DNA of 64,000 bases from Pseudaminobacter salicylatoxidans (GTDB taxonomy: Bacteria > Pseudomonadota > Alphaproteobacteria > Rhizobiales > Rhizobiaceae): assembly GCF_003148475.1 (NCBI RefSeq), contig NZ_QGGG01000004.1, forward strand, positions 62,001-126,000, in the 5' to 3' direction. Made by a program: the position numbers and the translations under genes. Below the pieces are notes generated by a model, which had not been told where the DNA came from, ran no database searches, and saw only the letters and a program-made list of their open reading frames with translations. Positions 1 through 8,269 of the stretch are shown here, in pieces. Each line of letters starts with the position of its first letter. Within the stretch, counting starts at the first letter, position 1.

Positions 1-1
1 C

Positions 2-913
2 GCCGAACACGACAACGCTTCGCTCTCCGACCAGACCGCCAAGGCGCTGACCGCCGCGCTGAAGATCGGCTCTGATGTCGACGTGCTGGTCGCCGGCAAG
101 GGCGCCAAGGCAGCAGCCGACGCCGCCGCCAGGCTGACCGGCGTGCGCAAGGTTCTGCTCATCGAGGCCGACGAGCTCGCCGAGCGTCTGGCCGAACCGC
201 TGGCCGCGACGATCGTGGCGCTGGCCGGCAACTACGACACCGTCGTCGCACCGGCGACCGCCTCGGGCAAGAACGTCGCCCCGCGCGTGGCTGCCCTGCT
301 CGACGTCTCGCAGATTTCCGAGATCGTCGAGGTCGTGTCGGCCGACACCTTCAAGCGGCCGATCTATGCCGGCAACGCCATCCAGACGGTGCAGTCGGGC
401 GAGGCCAAGAAGGTCATCACCGTGCGCACGGCCGGCTTCCAGGCCGCTGCCGAAGGCGGCTCGGCCACAGTCGAGACGGCTTCCGCCGCCGCCAATCCGG
501 GCCTGTCCTCGTTCGTCGAGAACAAGCTGTCGGAAAGCGACCGTCCGGAACTGACCTCGGCCAAGATCATCATCTCGGGCGGCCGCGCGCTCGGTTCGGC
601 CGAGAAGTTCCAGGAAGTGATCCTGCCGGTGGCCGACAAGCTGGGCGCCGCCGTCGGCGCCTCGCGCGCCGCCGTCGATGCGGGCTATGCGCCCAACGAC
701 TGGCAGGTCGGCCAGACCGGCAAGGTCGTGGCGCCGGAGCTCTACATCGCCGTCGGCATTTCGGGCGCGATCCAGCACCTCGCCGGCATGAAGGACTCGA
801 AGGTCATCGTCGCCATCAACAAGGACGAGGAAGCGCCGATCTTCCAGGTCGCGGACTACGGCCTCGTCGGCGACCTCTTCACCATCCTGCCGGAACTCGA
901 AAAGGCGCTTTGA
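2..913 (+). CDS. etfA: Electron transfer flavoprotein alpha subunit (5' end outside window)
   Basis: The frame is open from base 2, so the start lies upstream; 303 residues are visible of a family usually near 310, so only a few N-terminal residues are missing. EtfA (FixB) carries the FAD of the EtfAB heterodimer, taking electrons from acyl-CoA dehydrogenases and passing them to ETF:quinone oxidoreductase. The C-terminal FAD-binding domain is clear: a [10 protein letters not shown] segment, then [12 protein letters not shown], then [12 protein letters not shown] and the [10 protein letters not shown] block. A strong terminator follows. The next gene is a 3-hydroxyacyl-CoA dehydrogenase, which fits a fatty acid oxidation context; etfB is expected just upstream but is not visible. 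Confidence 0.96.
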   Translation, partial: AEHDNASLSDQTAKALTAALKIGSDVDVLVAGKGAKAAADAAARLTGVRKVLLIEADELAERLAEPLAATIVALAGNYDTVVAPATASGKNVAPRVAALLDVSQISEIVEVVSADTFKRPIYAGNAIQTVQSGEAKKVITVRTAGFQAAAEGGSATVETASAAANPGLSSFVENKLSESDRPELTSAKIIISGGRALGSAEKFQEVILPVADKLGAAVGASRAAVDAGYAPNDWQVGQTGKVVAPELYIAVGISGAIQHLAGMKDSKVIVAINKDEEAPIFQVADYGLVGDLFTILPELEKAL

Positions 914-942
914 CGCCTGGCGGACAAGCATATTAAATACCG

Positions 943-980
943 TGGCCGGGGTGGACGAAACCACCCCGGCCATTTAGTTT
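943..980 (+). terminator. Rho-independent terminator after etfA
   Basis: A perfect 12-bp stem (943-954 with 961-972) with loop ACGAAA is followed by a T-rich TTTAGTTT. It lies 30 bases after the etfA stop codon. Confidence 0.88.
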
Positions 981-1028
981 GCACTGCACAAAAAGCAGGC
1001 CTCGAGGCCAGAAGACGGGATCAGTGTA

Positions 1029-1907
1029 ATGACCAACATTGAGACGATCGGTATTATCGGCGCTGGCCAGATGGGCGGCGGCATCGCCCATGTCGCGGCC
1101 CTGGCCGGATACAAGGTGCGCCTCTACGACATTTCCGGCGATCGCATCGAAAAGGGCATCGCCACCATCAGCGGCAACATGGCCCGCCAGGTCTCGGGCG
1201 GAAAGCTGGCCGAGGACATCCGGCAGGAAGCGCTGGCGCGCATCGGCGCCGCGCCCAACATGGCCGATCTCGCCGAAGCCGATCTGGTCATCGAGGCCGC
1301 CACCGAAGACGAGACGGTCAAGCGCAAGATCTATGCGCAGATCTGCCCCGTGCTCAACCCCGAAGCCATCCTCGCCACCAACACCTCGTCGATCTCGATC
1401 ACCCGCCTCGCCTCGCAGACCGACCGCCCGGAGCGCTTCATCGGCATCCACTTCATGAACCCGGTTCCGGTGATGAAGCTGGTGGAACTGGTGCGCGGCA
1501 TCGCCACCGAAGACCAGACTTTCGAGGCCTCCAAGGAATTCGTGCGACGCCTCGACAAGACCGCGACCGTCTCGGAAGATTTTCCGGCCTTCATCGTCAA
1601 CCGCATCCTGCTGCCGATGATCAACGAGGCGATCTACACGCTCTATGAGGGCGTAGGCTCGGTCGAGGCCATCGACACCGCCATGCGGCTCGGCGCCAAT
1701 CACCCGATGGGACCGTTGCAGCTTGCCGACTTCATCGGCCTCGACACCTGCCTGTCGATCATGCAGGTGCTGCATGACGGCCTGTCGGACTCCAAATACC
1801 GCCCCTGCCCGCTTCTGGTGAAATATGTCGAGGCCGGCTGGCTTGGCCGCAAGACCGGTCGCGGCTTCTACGACTATCGCGGTGAACACCCCGTGCCCAC
1901 CCGTTGA
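1029..1907 (+). CDS. hbd: 3-hydroxybutyryl-CoA dehydrogenase
   Basis: 292 residues, the usual length of a single-function short-chain 3-hydroxyacyl-CoA dehydrogenase. It oxidises 3-hydroxybutyryl-CoA to acetoacetyl-CoA with NAD(P)+. The N-terminal Rossmann motif [10 protein letters not shown] is at about residues 11-20; the catalytic Ser (NTSSISIT) and His ([15 protein letters not shown]) follow near residues 118 and 140. The C-terminal helical domain ends with [11 protein letters not shown], typical of the family. The ATG at 1029 is preceded by GGGATCAG, an acceptable ribosome site. It stands alone between two terminators, downstream of etfA, a common rhizobial arrangement for fatty acid or PHB turnover. 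Confidence 0.96.
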   Translation: MTNIETIGIIGAGQMGGGIAHVAALAGYKVRLYDISGDRIEKGIATISGNMARQVSGGKLAEDIRQEALARIGAAPNMADLAEADLVIEAATEDETVKRKIYAQICPVLNPEAILATNTSSISITRLASQTDRPERFIGIHFMNPVPVMKLVELVRGIATEDQTFEASKEFVRRLDKTATVSEDFPAFIVNRILLPMINEAIYTLYEGVGSVEAIDTAMRLGANHPMGPLQLADFIGLDTCLSIMQVLHDGLSDSKYRPCPLLVKYVEAGWLGRKTGRGFYDYRGEHPVPTR

Positions 1908-1955
1908 AGGGAGCGCGGCCAGCGCTTCAAGGCATTCTGACCACCGGTATTGAAG

Positions 1956-1986
1956 AGGAGCGCGCCTGTCGCGCTCCTTCTTTTTT
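1956..1986 (+). terminator. Rho-independent terminator after hbd
   Basis: A perfect 9-bp GC-rich stem (1956-1964 with 1970-1978), loop CCTGT, then TCTTTTTT. Confidence 0.9.
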
Positions 1987-1990
1987 GCCA

Positions 1991-2039
1991 GACCATGATG
2001 ACGAAAAGTATGATGCGGCTTTCGGACGACATCATGGTC
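1991..2039. repeat. Palindromic intergenic element
   Basis: A 10-bp perfect inverted repeat, GACCATGATG at 1991-2000 and its complement at 2030-2039, encloses CGAAAAG and CTTTCGG arms. This resembles the palindromic elements that are frequent between genes in Rhizobiales genomes; similar CATGATC..CGAAAAG arms occur at 26467-26508. It lies between the convergent hbd and FAD oxidase genes. Confidence 0.7.
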
Positions 2040-2051
2040 CAGCTGATTTCA

Positions 2052-2100
2052 CCGCATGTATGCGACGCCAAGTGATTCCACTTGGCTGCAACATGCTCTA
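2052..2100 (-). repeat. Dispersed repeat family A, copy 1
   Basis: Read on the minus strand this matches two other sites in the window (32680 and 37296). It aligns without gaps over 49 bases at 40 of 49 positions to copy 2. It contains a 7-bp hairpin with a GAAT loop. Its first bases TAG are the stop codon of the neighbouring FAD oxidase gene. See the finding on covariation. Confidence 0.8.
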
Positions 2101-3537
2101 AGCGGCGCGCAGCGTCTCCAGCGGACGCACGTTCTGGTTCACGCGGAACAGGTTCTGCGGATCATAGCGCCGCTTGACCTCCGCCAGCCGATGGTAGTTC
2201 GCGCCATAGGCTGCCTCGACGCGGTTCGCCTCGTCGCCGGGCATGAAGTTCACATAGGCCGTTCCGATCGCCAGCGGCCTGGCCGCCTCATACAGGCTGC
2301 GGGCCCAGGCAATGCAGGCCTTGTCCATTGCCGGATCGCGCCAGCGCGCATGGACGTTGATCACGAAATGCGGCAGGCGCTGCGGAAATGCCGTGGCGCC
2401 GGCCGGAACGCGGCTGGCCGCGCCGCCGACATAGCCGATGAAGATCTCGCATTCAGGCCCCGGCAGCTCCCGAACCGCATTGATCAGCAGGTCGATGGCA
2501 GCATCGGAAAGCTCGGCCAGATCGTGGCTCTTCCAGTAGTTGCGCGCGCCGGGCGCCAGCAAGGGATCGAACGCCTGCTGCCAGCCGACGAAGGGGTGCG
2601 GGCCGACGACATCGGCGATGGGCTTGCCGATCGCCCGCATCTGCGCCGCGTCCTTCTCGCCGGCTTCGAGCGTTGCACAGTCGCACATGGCCAGAACCAG
2701 CACCTCCTTGCCGTGCCATTCGGCCGGCAGGAACGGCAATGGCGGCGCCTGGCGCATGACCGCCCAGCAGCTGAATTGGTCGGGCGTTGCCGCAAGCTGC
2801 TCGCGATATTGCTGCAGGATGGTACGCGCCTCGCCGAACGGATGGACGACGAGGCCGGACAGCACCTCGGGGCCGACCTTGTGCAGCCGGAACTCGAAAG
2901 CCGTGACGATGCCGAAATTGCCGCCGCCGCCGCGCAACGCCCAGAACAGATCCGGATGTTCGCTGACATTTGCCCGCACCAGCGCGCCATTGGCGGTAAC
3001 GACATCCGCCGAAAGCAGATTGTCGGCGGTCAGGCCGAATTTCCGGGTCAGCCAGCCGAAGCCCCCGCCAAGCGCCAGTCCGGCAATGCCGGTGGTGGAG
3101 TTGATGCCGGTCGGCACCGCCAGCCCGAAGGCCTGCGTCTCGGCATCGACATCGGCAAGCGTTGCGCCAGGTTCCACCCAGGCATGGCCCGCCGCCGGAT
3201 CGACCCGGACCGACTTCATGAGCGAAAGATCGATCATCAGGCCGCCGGAGCAGAGCGCGCTTCCGGCAATGTTGTGGCCGCCGCCGCGCACCGCGACGAG
3301 AAGCCTGTTGTCCCTTGCAAAACGCACTGCCCTGAGGACATCGGCAGTCCCGGCGCAACGCACGATCAGCCCCGGCCGGAAGTCGATCATGTCGTTCCAG
3401 ATGGCGCGCACGGCCTCATATTCCACGTCCGTCTCACGAAGCAGACGGCCGCGCAGGCCGGCGCCCAGCCCTTCAAGCGCGGCACCGTCGATGGTCACTT
3501 TGGTTGAATCGAGAGTTATGAGATCAAGCTCGGTCAT
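2098..3537 (-). CDS. FAD-linked oxidase of the berberine bridge enzyme / hydroxynicotine oxidase type
   Basis: 479 residues. The N-terminal PCMH-type FAD domain has RGGGHNIAG near residues 84-92, in which His88 is the expected site of covalent 8-alpha-histidyl FAD attachment. The GGGFGWL..KFGLTADNL motif follows, and the C-terminal BBE segment ends in YDPQNLFRVNQN. The position where bicovalent family members carry a second FAD-binding Cys here reads PTGINSTTG, so only the His linkage is predicted. Members oxidise alcohols, sugars or alkaloids with O2; the substrate here cannot be told. The ATG at 3537 follows a GGGAGG ribosome site. The stop codon overlaps a dispersed repeat. Confidence 0.9.
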   Translation of the reverse strand: MTELDLITLDSTKVTIDGAALEGLGAGLRGRLLRETDVEYEAVRAIWNDMIDFRPGLIVRCAGTADVLRAVRFARDNRLLVAVRGGGHNIAGSALCSGGLMIDLSLMKSVRVDPAAGHAWVEPGATLADVDAETQAFGLAVPTGINSTTGIAGLALGGGFGWLTRKFGLTADNLLSADVVTANGALVRANVSEHPDLFWALRGGGGNFGIVTAFEFRLHKVGPEVLSGLVVHPFGEARTILQQYREQLAATPDQFSCWAVMRQAPPLPFLPAEWHGKEVLVLAMCDCATLEAGEKDAAQMRAIGKPIADVVGPHPFVGWQQAFDPLLAPGARNYWKSHDLAELSDAAIDLLINAVRELPGPECEIFIGYVGGAASRVPAGATAFPQRLPHFVINVHARWRDPAMDKACIAWARSLYEAARPLAIGTAYVNFMPGDEANRVEAAYGANYHRLAEVKRRYDPQNLFRVNQNVRPLETLRAA

Positions 3538-3625
3538 GACATACCTCCCATTAGGGTGATGACCGTCCCCGATCTGTCAAATTTTGCGCCTCAATCTTTC
3601 ATCGCACAAGCCGGGCCGTGCGAAA

Positions 3626-4693
3626 TCAGATCGAGGACACCCGCCGTCCCTCGCGGTCGAACCAGTGCAGTTTTTCCGGTTTCGCCTTCACTTCAAGCCG
3701 GTCGCCCGGATTTGCGGTGGCGCGGCCTGCCACGCGCACGACGATGCGCCCGCCGCCTGCCGCGCAGTAAAGGAAGCTTTCGGCCCCGACCGGCTCCACG
3801 CCCTCGACCGTCGCCGGCAGCGAAAGCCCCTCATGCGCGGCGCCATTGGCGACCGTCGCCTCCGCATCCTCGGGCCTGAAACCAAGCGTCGCCGCCCCCT
3901 TGGGCGCCGCCGCCAGCTTCGCGCCATCCGGCAGCGCCGGCCCATCGCCGTTTTGCGACAGAGACAGAAGGTTCATCGGCGGCGCGCCGATGAAACTCGC
4001 CACGAAGGTCGAGGCAGGCTTCTCATAGATGTCGAGCGGATTGCCGGCCTGCTCGACGCGGCCGGCATTCATCACCACCAGCGTATCGGCCAGCGTCATC
4101 GCCTCAAGCTGGTCGTGGGTGACATAGACGCTGGTGACGCCGAGCGAACGCTGCAAATTCTTGATCTCGACCCGCATCTGGCCGCGCAGCTTGGCGTCGA
4201 GATTGGACAGCGGCTCGTCGAACAGGAACACTTTCGGATTGCGCACGATGGCGCGCCCCATGGCCACGCGCTGGCGCTGGCCGCCCGAAAGTTCGCGCGG
4301 GCGCCGGTCGAGCAGCGCTCCCAATTCCAGCTTTTCGGCCGCCTCGCGCACGCGCCTGTCGATCTCGTCGCGCGGCGTGCCGCGGTTGCGCAGGCCATAG
4401 GCCATGTTGTCGTAGACCTTCATATGCGGGTAGAGCGCATAGTTCTGGAACACCATCGCGATGTCGCGCTCGGCCGGGCCGGTCGTGTTGACCACCTTGC
4501 CGTCGATCGCGACCGTGCCGTCGGTGATCGTTTCCAGCCCGGCGATCATGCGCAGCAGCGTGGACTTGCCGCAGCCCGAGGGGCCGACCAGCACGCACAG
4601 CGCCTTGTCGGCAATGGCGATGGAAACGCCCTTCACCGCCTCGACATTGCCGGCATAGGTCTTTCTGACGTCCCTGAGGTCGACTGTGGCCAT
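3626..4693 (-). CDS. ugpC: sn-glycerol-3-phosphate ABC importer, ATP-binding protein UgpC
   Basis: 355 residues, a MalK/UgpC-type ATPase. The nucleotide-binding domain shows Walker [10 protein letters not shown] near residue 37, the Q-loop, the signature [14 protein letters not shown] and Walker [12 protein letters not shown]; a C-terminal TOBE domain covers about residues 235-355. It energises the UgpA/UgpE channel in the cytoplasm. It is the last gene of ugpB-ugpA-ugpE-ugpC, 12 bases after ugpE. The UgpC name rests on the neighbours; closely related ATPases serve many sugar importers. Confidence 0.94.
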   Translation of the reverse strand: MATVDLRDVRKTYAGNVEAVKGVSIAIADKALCVLVGPSGCGKSTLLRMIAGLETITDGTVAIDGKVVNTTGPAERDIAMVFQNYALYPHMKVYDNMAYGLRNRGTPRDEIDRRVREAAEKLELGALLDRRPRELSGGQRQRVAMGRAIVRNPKVFLFDEPLSNLDAKLRGQMRVEIKNLQRSLGVTSVYVTHDQLEAMTLADTLVVMNAGRVEQAGNPLDIYEKPASTFVASFIGAPPMNLLSLSQNGDGPALPDGAKLAAAPKGAATLGFRPEDAEATVANGAAHEGLSLPATVEGVEPVGAESFLYCAAGGGRIVVRVAGRATANPGDRLEVKAKPEKLHWFDREGRRVSSI

Positions 4694-4705
4694 CGTTTCT
4701 TCTTC

Positions 4706-5554
4706 TCACTTCTCGGTTTCGACCAGGCCCTTGACGAACCAGCGCTGCATGAACAGCACCACCAGGATCGGCGGCACGATGGCGAGGATGGAGGTGACCA
4801 TCACCAGATGCCATTCGGTGTCGGCGTCGGCAAACGAGATCATCTTCTTCAGCGCGATCACGATGGTGCCCATGTCGTTGCGGTTGGTGACCAGCAGCGG
4901 CCACAGATATTGCGTCCAGCCATAGATGAAGAGGATGACGAACAGCGCCGCGATATTGGTTTTCGACAGCGGCAGCAAAATATCCTTGAAGAAGCGCCAT
5001 GGTCCCGCCCCGTCCACGCGCGCGGCCTCGACGAGTTCGCCGGGAATGGTGAGGAAGAACTGCCGGAACAGAAGCGTCGCCGTGGCCGAGGCCATCAGCG
5101 GCAGCGTCAGGCCGGCATAGGTGTCGATCAGGCCGAAATCGACCATCACCTTGTAGGTGGGCAGGATGCGTACCTCCACCGGCAGCATCAGCGTGATGAA
5201 GATCAGCCAGAAGAACATCATGCGCAGCGGAAAGCGGAAGAAGACGATGGCATAGGCCGACAGGATCGAGATGACGATCTTGCCCACCGCGATGCCGAGC
5301 GCCATCACCGTGGTGTTGAGGAGCAGCGTGCCGACCGACACGCCGCCGATGCGCCCCACCCCGCCGAACAGCGCCGTCCAGTAGTTCTCGAAGAACCTGT
5401 CTCCCGGCACCAGCGGCAGCGGCGGGCGCAGGATGGTCTGCAGCGAATGCGTCGAGGCCACAAAGGTGTAGTAGATCGGGAAGGCGACCACCACGATGCC
5501 GAGGATCAGCACGATATGGGCGATGCCGATGCGGATAGGGCTCTGGCCGATCAT
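4706..5554 (-). CDS. ugpE: sn-glycerol-3-phosphate ABC importer, permease UgpE
   Basis: 282 residues with six predicted membrane segments and the MalG-type permease loop (EAARVDGAGPWRFFKDILLPLSK, quoted in part as EAARVDGAG). It forms the inner-membrane channel with UgpA. A longer frame opens at 5641, but the ATG at 5554 is preceded by GGAGGAAATCGC, a much better ribosome site, and gives the family length. It lies between ugpA and ugpC. Confidence 0.94.
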   Translation of the reverse strand: MIGQSPIRIGIAHIVLILGIVVVAFPIYYTFVASTHSLQTILRPPLPLVPGDRFFENYWTALFGGVGRIGGVSVGTLLLNTTVMALGIAVGKIVISILSAYAIVFFRFPLRMMFFWLIFITLMLPVEVRILPTYKVMVDFGLIDTYAGLTLPLMASATATLLFRQFFLTIPGELVEAARVDGAGPWRFFKDILLPLSKTNIAALFVILFIYGWTQYLWPLLVTNRNDMGTIVIALKKMISFADADTEWHLVMVTSILAIVPPILVVLFMQRWFVKGLVETEK

Positions 5555-5637
5555 GCGATTTCCTCCGCCCTTGAGGGCAGGGCAATTGCATCTGGAGTAA
5601 ACCCCGCCATGCTCATCAAGACATTCATCGAACGGCC

Positions 5638-6564
5638 TCACCCATAATGCACCTTCCTTTCCACGAAGCGGAACTGGAAGGCGGTGAGCGCAATCACGAT
5701 GACCATCAGGATCACCGATTGCGCCGCCGAATCGCCCAGGATCAGGTTGACGAAGCCGTCATTGTAGACCTTGTAGACCAGCGTTTCCGTGGCCTTGCCC
5801 GGCCCGCCGCCGGTGACGGCGTGGATGATGCCGAAGGTGTCGAAGAAGGCGTAGGTCGTATTGATCACCAGCAGGAAGAAGGTGGTGGGCGCAAGCAGCG
5901 GGAACACGATCGTCCAGAAGCGCTTGGTCTCGCCCGCGCCGTCGATCGCCGCCGCCTCGATCAGTGTCCTGGGGATTGCCTGCAGGCCGGCCACGAAGAA
6001 CAGGAAATTGTAGCTGATCTGCTTCCAGGCCGCGGCCGCCACCACCAGCACCATGGCCTGCGGGCCGTTGAGCAGCGGGTCCCAGTTGATGCCGAGCCAG
6101 CGCAGCATATAGGCGAGCGAGCCGATCGACGGGTTGAACAGGAACAGCCACAGCATGCCGGCGATGGCCGGCGCGACCGCATAGGGCCAGATCATCAGGG
6201 TGCGATAGATGCCCCGACCGCGAACGACCTTGTCGGCCATCACCGCCAGCAACAGCGCCACCGCCATGGCGACGAAAGCCGTCGCCAGCGAGAAGACGGC
6301 CGTCACGCGCACCGAGTTCAGATAATTGGGATCGGCCAGCACGCGGGCGAAATTGTCGAACCAGACGAATTTCGAATTCAACCCGAACGGGTCCTCGCGC
6401 AGCATGGACTGGTAGAGCGCCTGGCTGGCCGGCCAATAGAAGAAAACCGCCGTGATGGCGAGTTGCGGCGCAACCAGCAGGTAGGGAAGGATTTTATTGG
6501 GAAAGATCACGCGTGGGGACAGGGAACTTCCTCCGCTTCCGATGTCTTCCTGCCTGCGTCCCAT
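5638..6564 (-). CDS. ugpA: sn-glycerol-3-phosphate ABC importer, permease UgpA
   Basis: Up to 308 residues, six membrane segments, MalF-type permease with the loop [10 protein letters not shown] near residue 205. The protein begins to resemble UgpA at [13 protein letters not shown], so a GTG at 6510 (18 codons in) is a competing start; the ATG at 6564 has no obvious ribosome site. Its partner UgpE follows after about 80 bases; ugpB lies 101 bases upstream with a hairpin between. Confidence 0.92.
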   Translation of the reverse strand: MGRRQEDIGSGGSSLSPRVIFPNKILPYLLVAPQLAITAVFFYWPASQALYQSMLREDPFGLNSKFVWFDNFARVLADPNYLNSVRVTAVFSLATAFVAMAVALLLAVMADKVVRGRGIYRTLMIWPYAVAPAIAGMLWLFLFNPSIGSLAYMLRWLGINWDPLLNGPQAMVLVVAAAAWKQISYNFLFFVAGLQAIPRTLIEAAAIDGAGETKRFWTIVFPLLAPTTFFLLVINTTYAFFDTFGIIHAVTGGGPGKATETLVYKVYNDGFVNLILGDSAAQSVILMVIVIALTAFQFRFVERKVHYG

Positions 6565-6609
6565 GCGCGCCGCGCTTCAGGCGACCGCATGGAACCCTCT
6601 CTCATGCAT

Positions 6610-6644
6610 ATGCCAGCCGCGTGCAGGTCACGCGCGGCTGGCAT
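6610..6644 (-). repeat. Intra-operon hairpin between ugpB and ugpA
   Basis: A perfect 12-bp inverted repeat (6610-6621 with 6633-6644), 11-base loop, no T run on either side. Such stem-loops after a binding-protein gene commonly protect or partly terminate the message so that more binding protein than permease is made; that role is inferred from position. Confidence 0.6.
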
Positions 6645-6665
6645 CGCTCGGGAGAGAGCGGCTCG

Positions 6666-7976
6666 TCAGTTGCCCAGCGCCTGCTGGATCGCCGCATTGC
6701 CGCGCTGCACGGCATTGTCGAGCGCCTGCTGCGCGGTCTGCTCGCCGGCCAGCATCTTTTCGAACTCCTCGTTCTGGATGTCGCGCACCTGCGGCAGGTT
6801 GACGAGGCGCACGCCCTTGGAGTTCTCGGTCGGCGCCTTGCCCATCATCTGCAGGATCGGCGTCTCGCGGCCGGGGTTCTTGTCGTAGAAGCCGGACTTC
6901 TTGGTTTCCTCATAGGCGGCAAGCGTCACCGGCAGATAGCCGGAAACCTGATGCAGGCGCGCCTGGATGTCGGTCTTCGACAGGAACTTGAAGAACTCGG
7001 CAACGCCCTTGTACTCCTCGTCGGACTTGCCGCCGAAGACCCACAGGCTCGCGCCGCCCGGCGTGGTGTTCTGCGGCGCGCCCTTTGCATCCGGCTCGTA
7101 GGGAAGCTGGCCGATGCCGTAGTTCATGCCGGACTTGACGATATCGCCCAGGCCGCCGGAGGATTCGGTGAAGATGCCGCATTCGCCGGCCAGGAAGATC
7201 TGCTTGGCCTCCGAGGTGCGCCCGCCGTAGCGGAACACGCCGTCCTTGGCCAGATCGGCGATTTCCTGGAAATGCTTCACGAAGATCGGCGAGTTGAACT
7301 TCAGCTCGACATTGGTGTCGGCGAGGCCGTTCTCATGCGTGGCATATTGCAGGTCGTTCCAGGAGGCGAAATTCTCCAGATGGATCCAGGTGAGCCAGGT
7401 GGAGGTATAGCCGCAGGACGCCGCGCCGCTGGTCTTGATCTTACGCGCCGCTTCCCACACTTCCGGCCAGGTCTTGGGCGGATTGTTCACATCCAGCCCG
7501 GCTTTTTCGAAAATATCCTTGTTGTAATAGAGGATCGGCGAGGAGGAATTGTACGGGAACGACAGCATCGTGCCGTCCGGCTTGGAATAATAGGCGACGA
7601 TGCCGGGCAGGTACTGGCTCTTGTCAAACGTGCCGCCGCCCATGGAGAGGATTTCGGCCACCGGCTTCACGGCGCCCTCGGCGGCCATCATCACGCCGGT
7701 GCCGACATCGAAGACCTGCATGATCGCAGGCGGCTGCTTGGCGCGGAAGGCGGCGATGCCGGCATTCAGCGTCTCGGGATAGGTGCCCTTGAAAACCGGC
7801 ACGATCTTGTAGTCGCCCTGGCTTTCGTTGAATTCCTTGGAAAGCTGCTCGACGACCTCATTGTTGGCGCCAGTCATGGCGTGCCACCACGAAATCTCGG
7901 TCACGGCAAATGCGGATGAAGTGGAAAGCAAGGTGAAGGCAGCTGCTGCGCCAGCCGCAAGGCCTTGAAATTTCAT
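6666..7976 (-). CDS. ugpB: sn-glycerol-3-phosphate periplasmic binding protein UgpB
   Basis: 436 residues. A signal peptide ends at about residue 24 (STSSAFA before VTEISWW). The mature protein begins with ISWWHAMTGANNEVVEQL, the hallmark of UgpB, and keeps the Trp and Tyr-rich ligand region (for example YYNKDIFEKAGLD). It binds glycerol-3-phosphate or glycerophosphodiesters in the periplasm and feeds UgpAE. First gene of the ugp operon; a GGGAGAGAG ribosome site precedes the ATG. In other bacteria ugp is under PhoB; I could not identify a convincing Pho box upstream. Confidence 0.96.
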   Translation of the reverse strand: MKFQGLAAGAAAAFTLLSTSSAFAVTEISWWHAMTGANNEVVEQLSKEFNESQGDYKIVPVFKGTYPETLNAGIAAFRAKQPPAIMQVFDVGTGVMMAAEGAVKPVAEILSMGGGTFDKSQYLPGIVAYYSKPDGTMLSFPYNSSSPILYYNKDIFEKAGLDVNNPPKTWPEVWEAARKIKTSGAASCGYTSTWLTWIHLENFASWNDLQYATHENGLADTNVELKFNSPIFVKHFQEIADLAKDGVFRYGGRTSEAKQIFLAGECGIFTESSGGLGDIVKSGMNYGIGQLPYEPDAKGAPQNTTPGGASLWVFGGKSDEEYKGVAEFFKFLSKTDIQARLHQVSGYLPVTLAAYEETKKSGFYDKNPGRETPILQMMGKAPTENSKGVRLVNLPQVRDIQNEEFEKMLAGEQTAQQALDNAVQRGNAAIQQALGN

Positions 7977-8269
7977 ATCTCTCTCCCGTTTTCATTGGCG
8001 AAGATGTGGGCTCCGCGAGGGGAGTATCGGTCGATTGCGACAGTGGGACAACGCTTTTGTTGCGGTTCGATGAATTTTCGTGTGCATTTCGCATCACCTT
8101 CGTTCGCCATCGGCGCCGGCGGGCGCCGGCTGCATCCGCCCGCCCCGGAACGAAACCATGAAGTTTATCCCGGAAATATCGGGAGGAACGCGCCGAAAAA
8201 CTTAACCGATATTTCAACCTGTGCTGGTAAACAGGACCAAAGCAAGCTGATCTGCGGGGGCGGTGGAGC
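7977..8269. promoter_or_regulatory. Divergent intergenic region, ugpB / cyclic-di-GMP gene
   Basis: 293 bases without a gene, holding the promoters of two diverging units. It contains a GC-rich hairpin (8111-8117 with 8122-8128) and a perfect 9-bp inverted repeat AAATATCGG (8174-8182) / complement (8206-8214) with a 23-base spacer. The latter begins 56 bases before the downstream ORF and could bind a regulator; no factor is identified. Confidence 0.4.

Noticed and set aside
2056-3507. 483-codon + strand frame opposite the FAD oxidase
   Set aside because: Antisense shadow; the minus frame has intact FAD motifs and a ribosome site.
3584-5647. 687-codon + strand open frame opposite ugpC and ugpE
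   Set aside because: It is a GC-driven antisense frame rich in Arg, His and Asp; the minus strand carries clear ABC transporter motifs.
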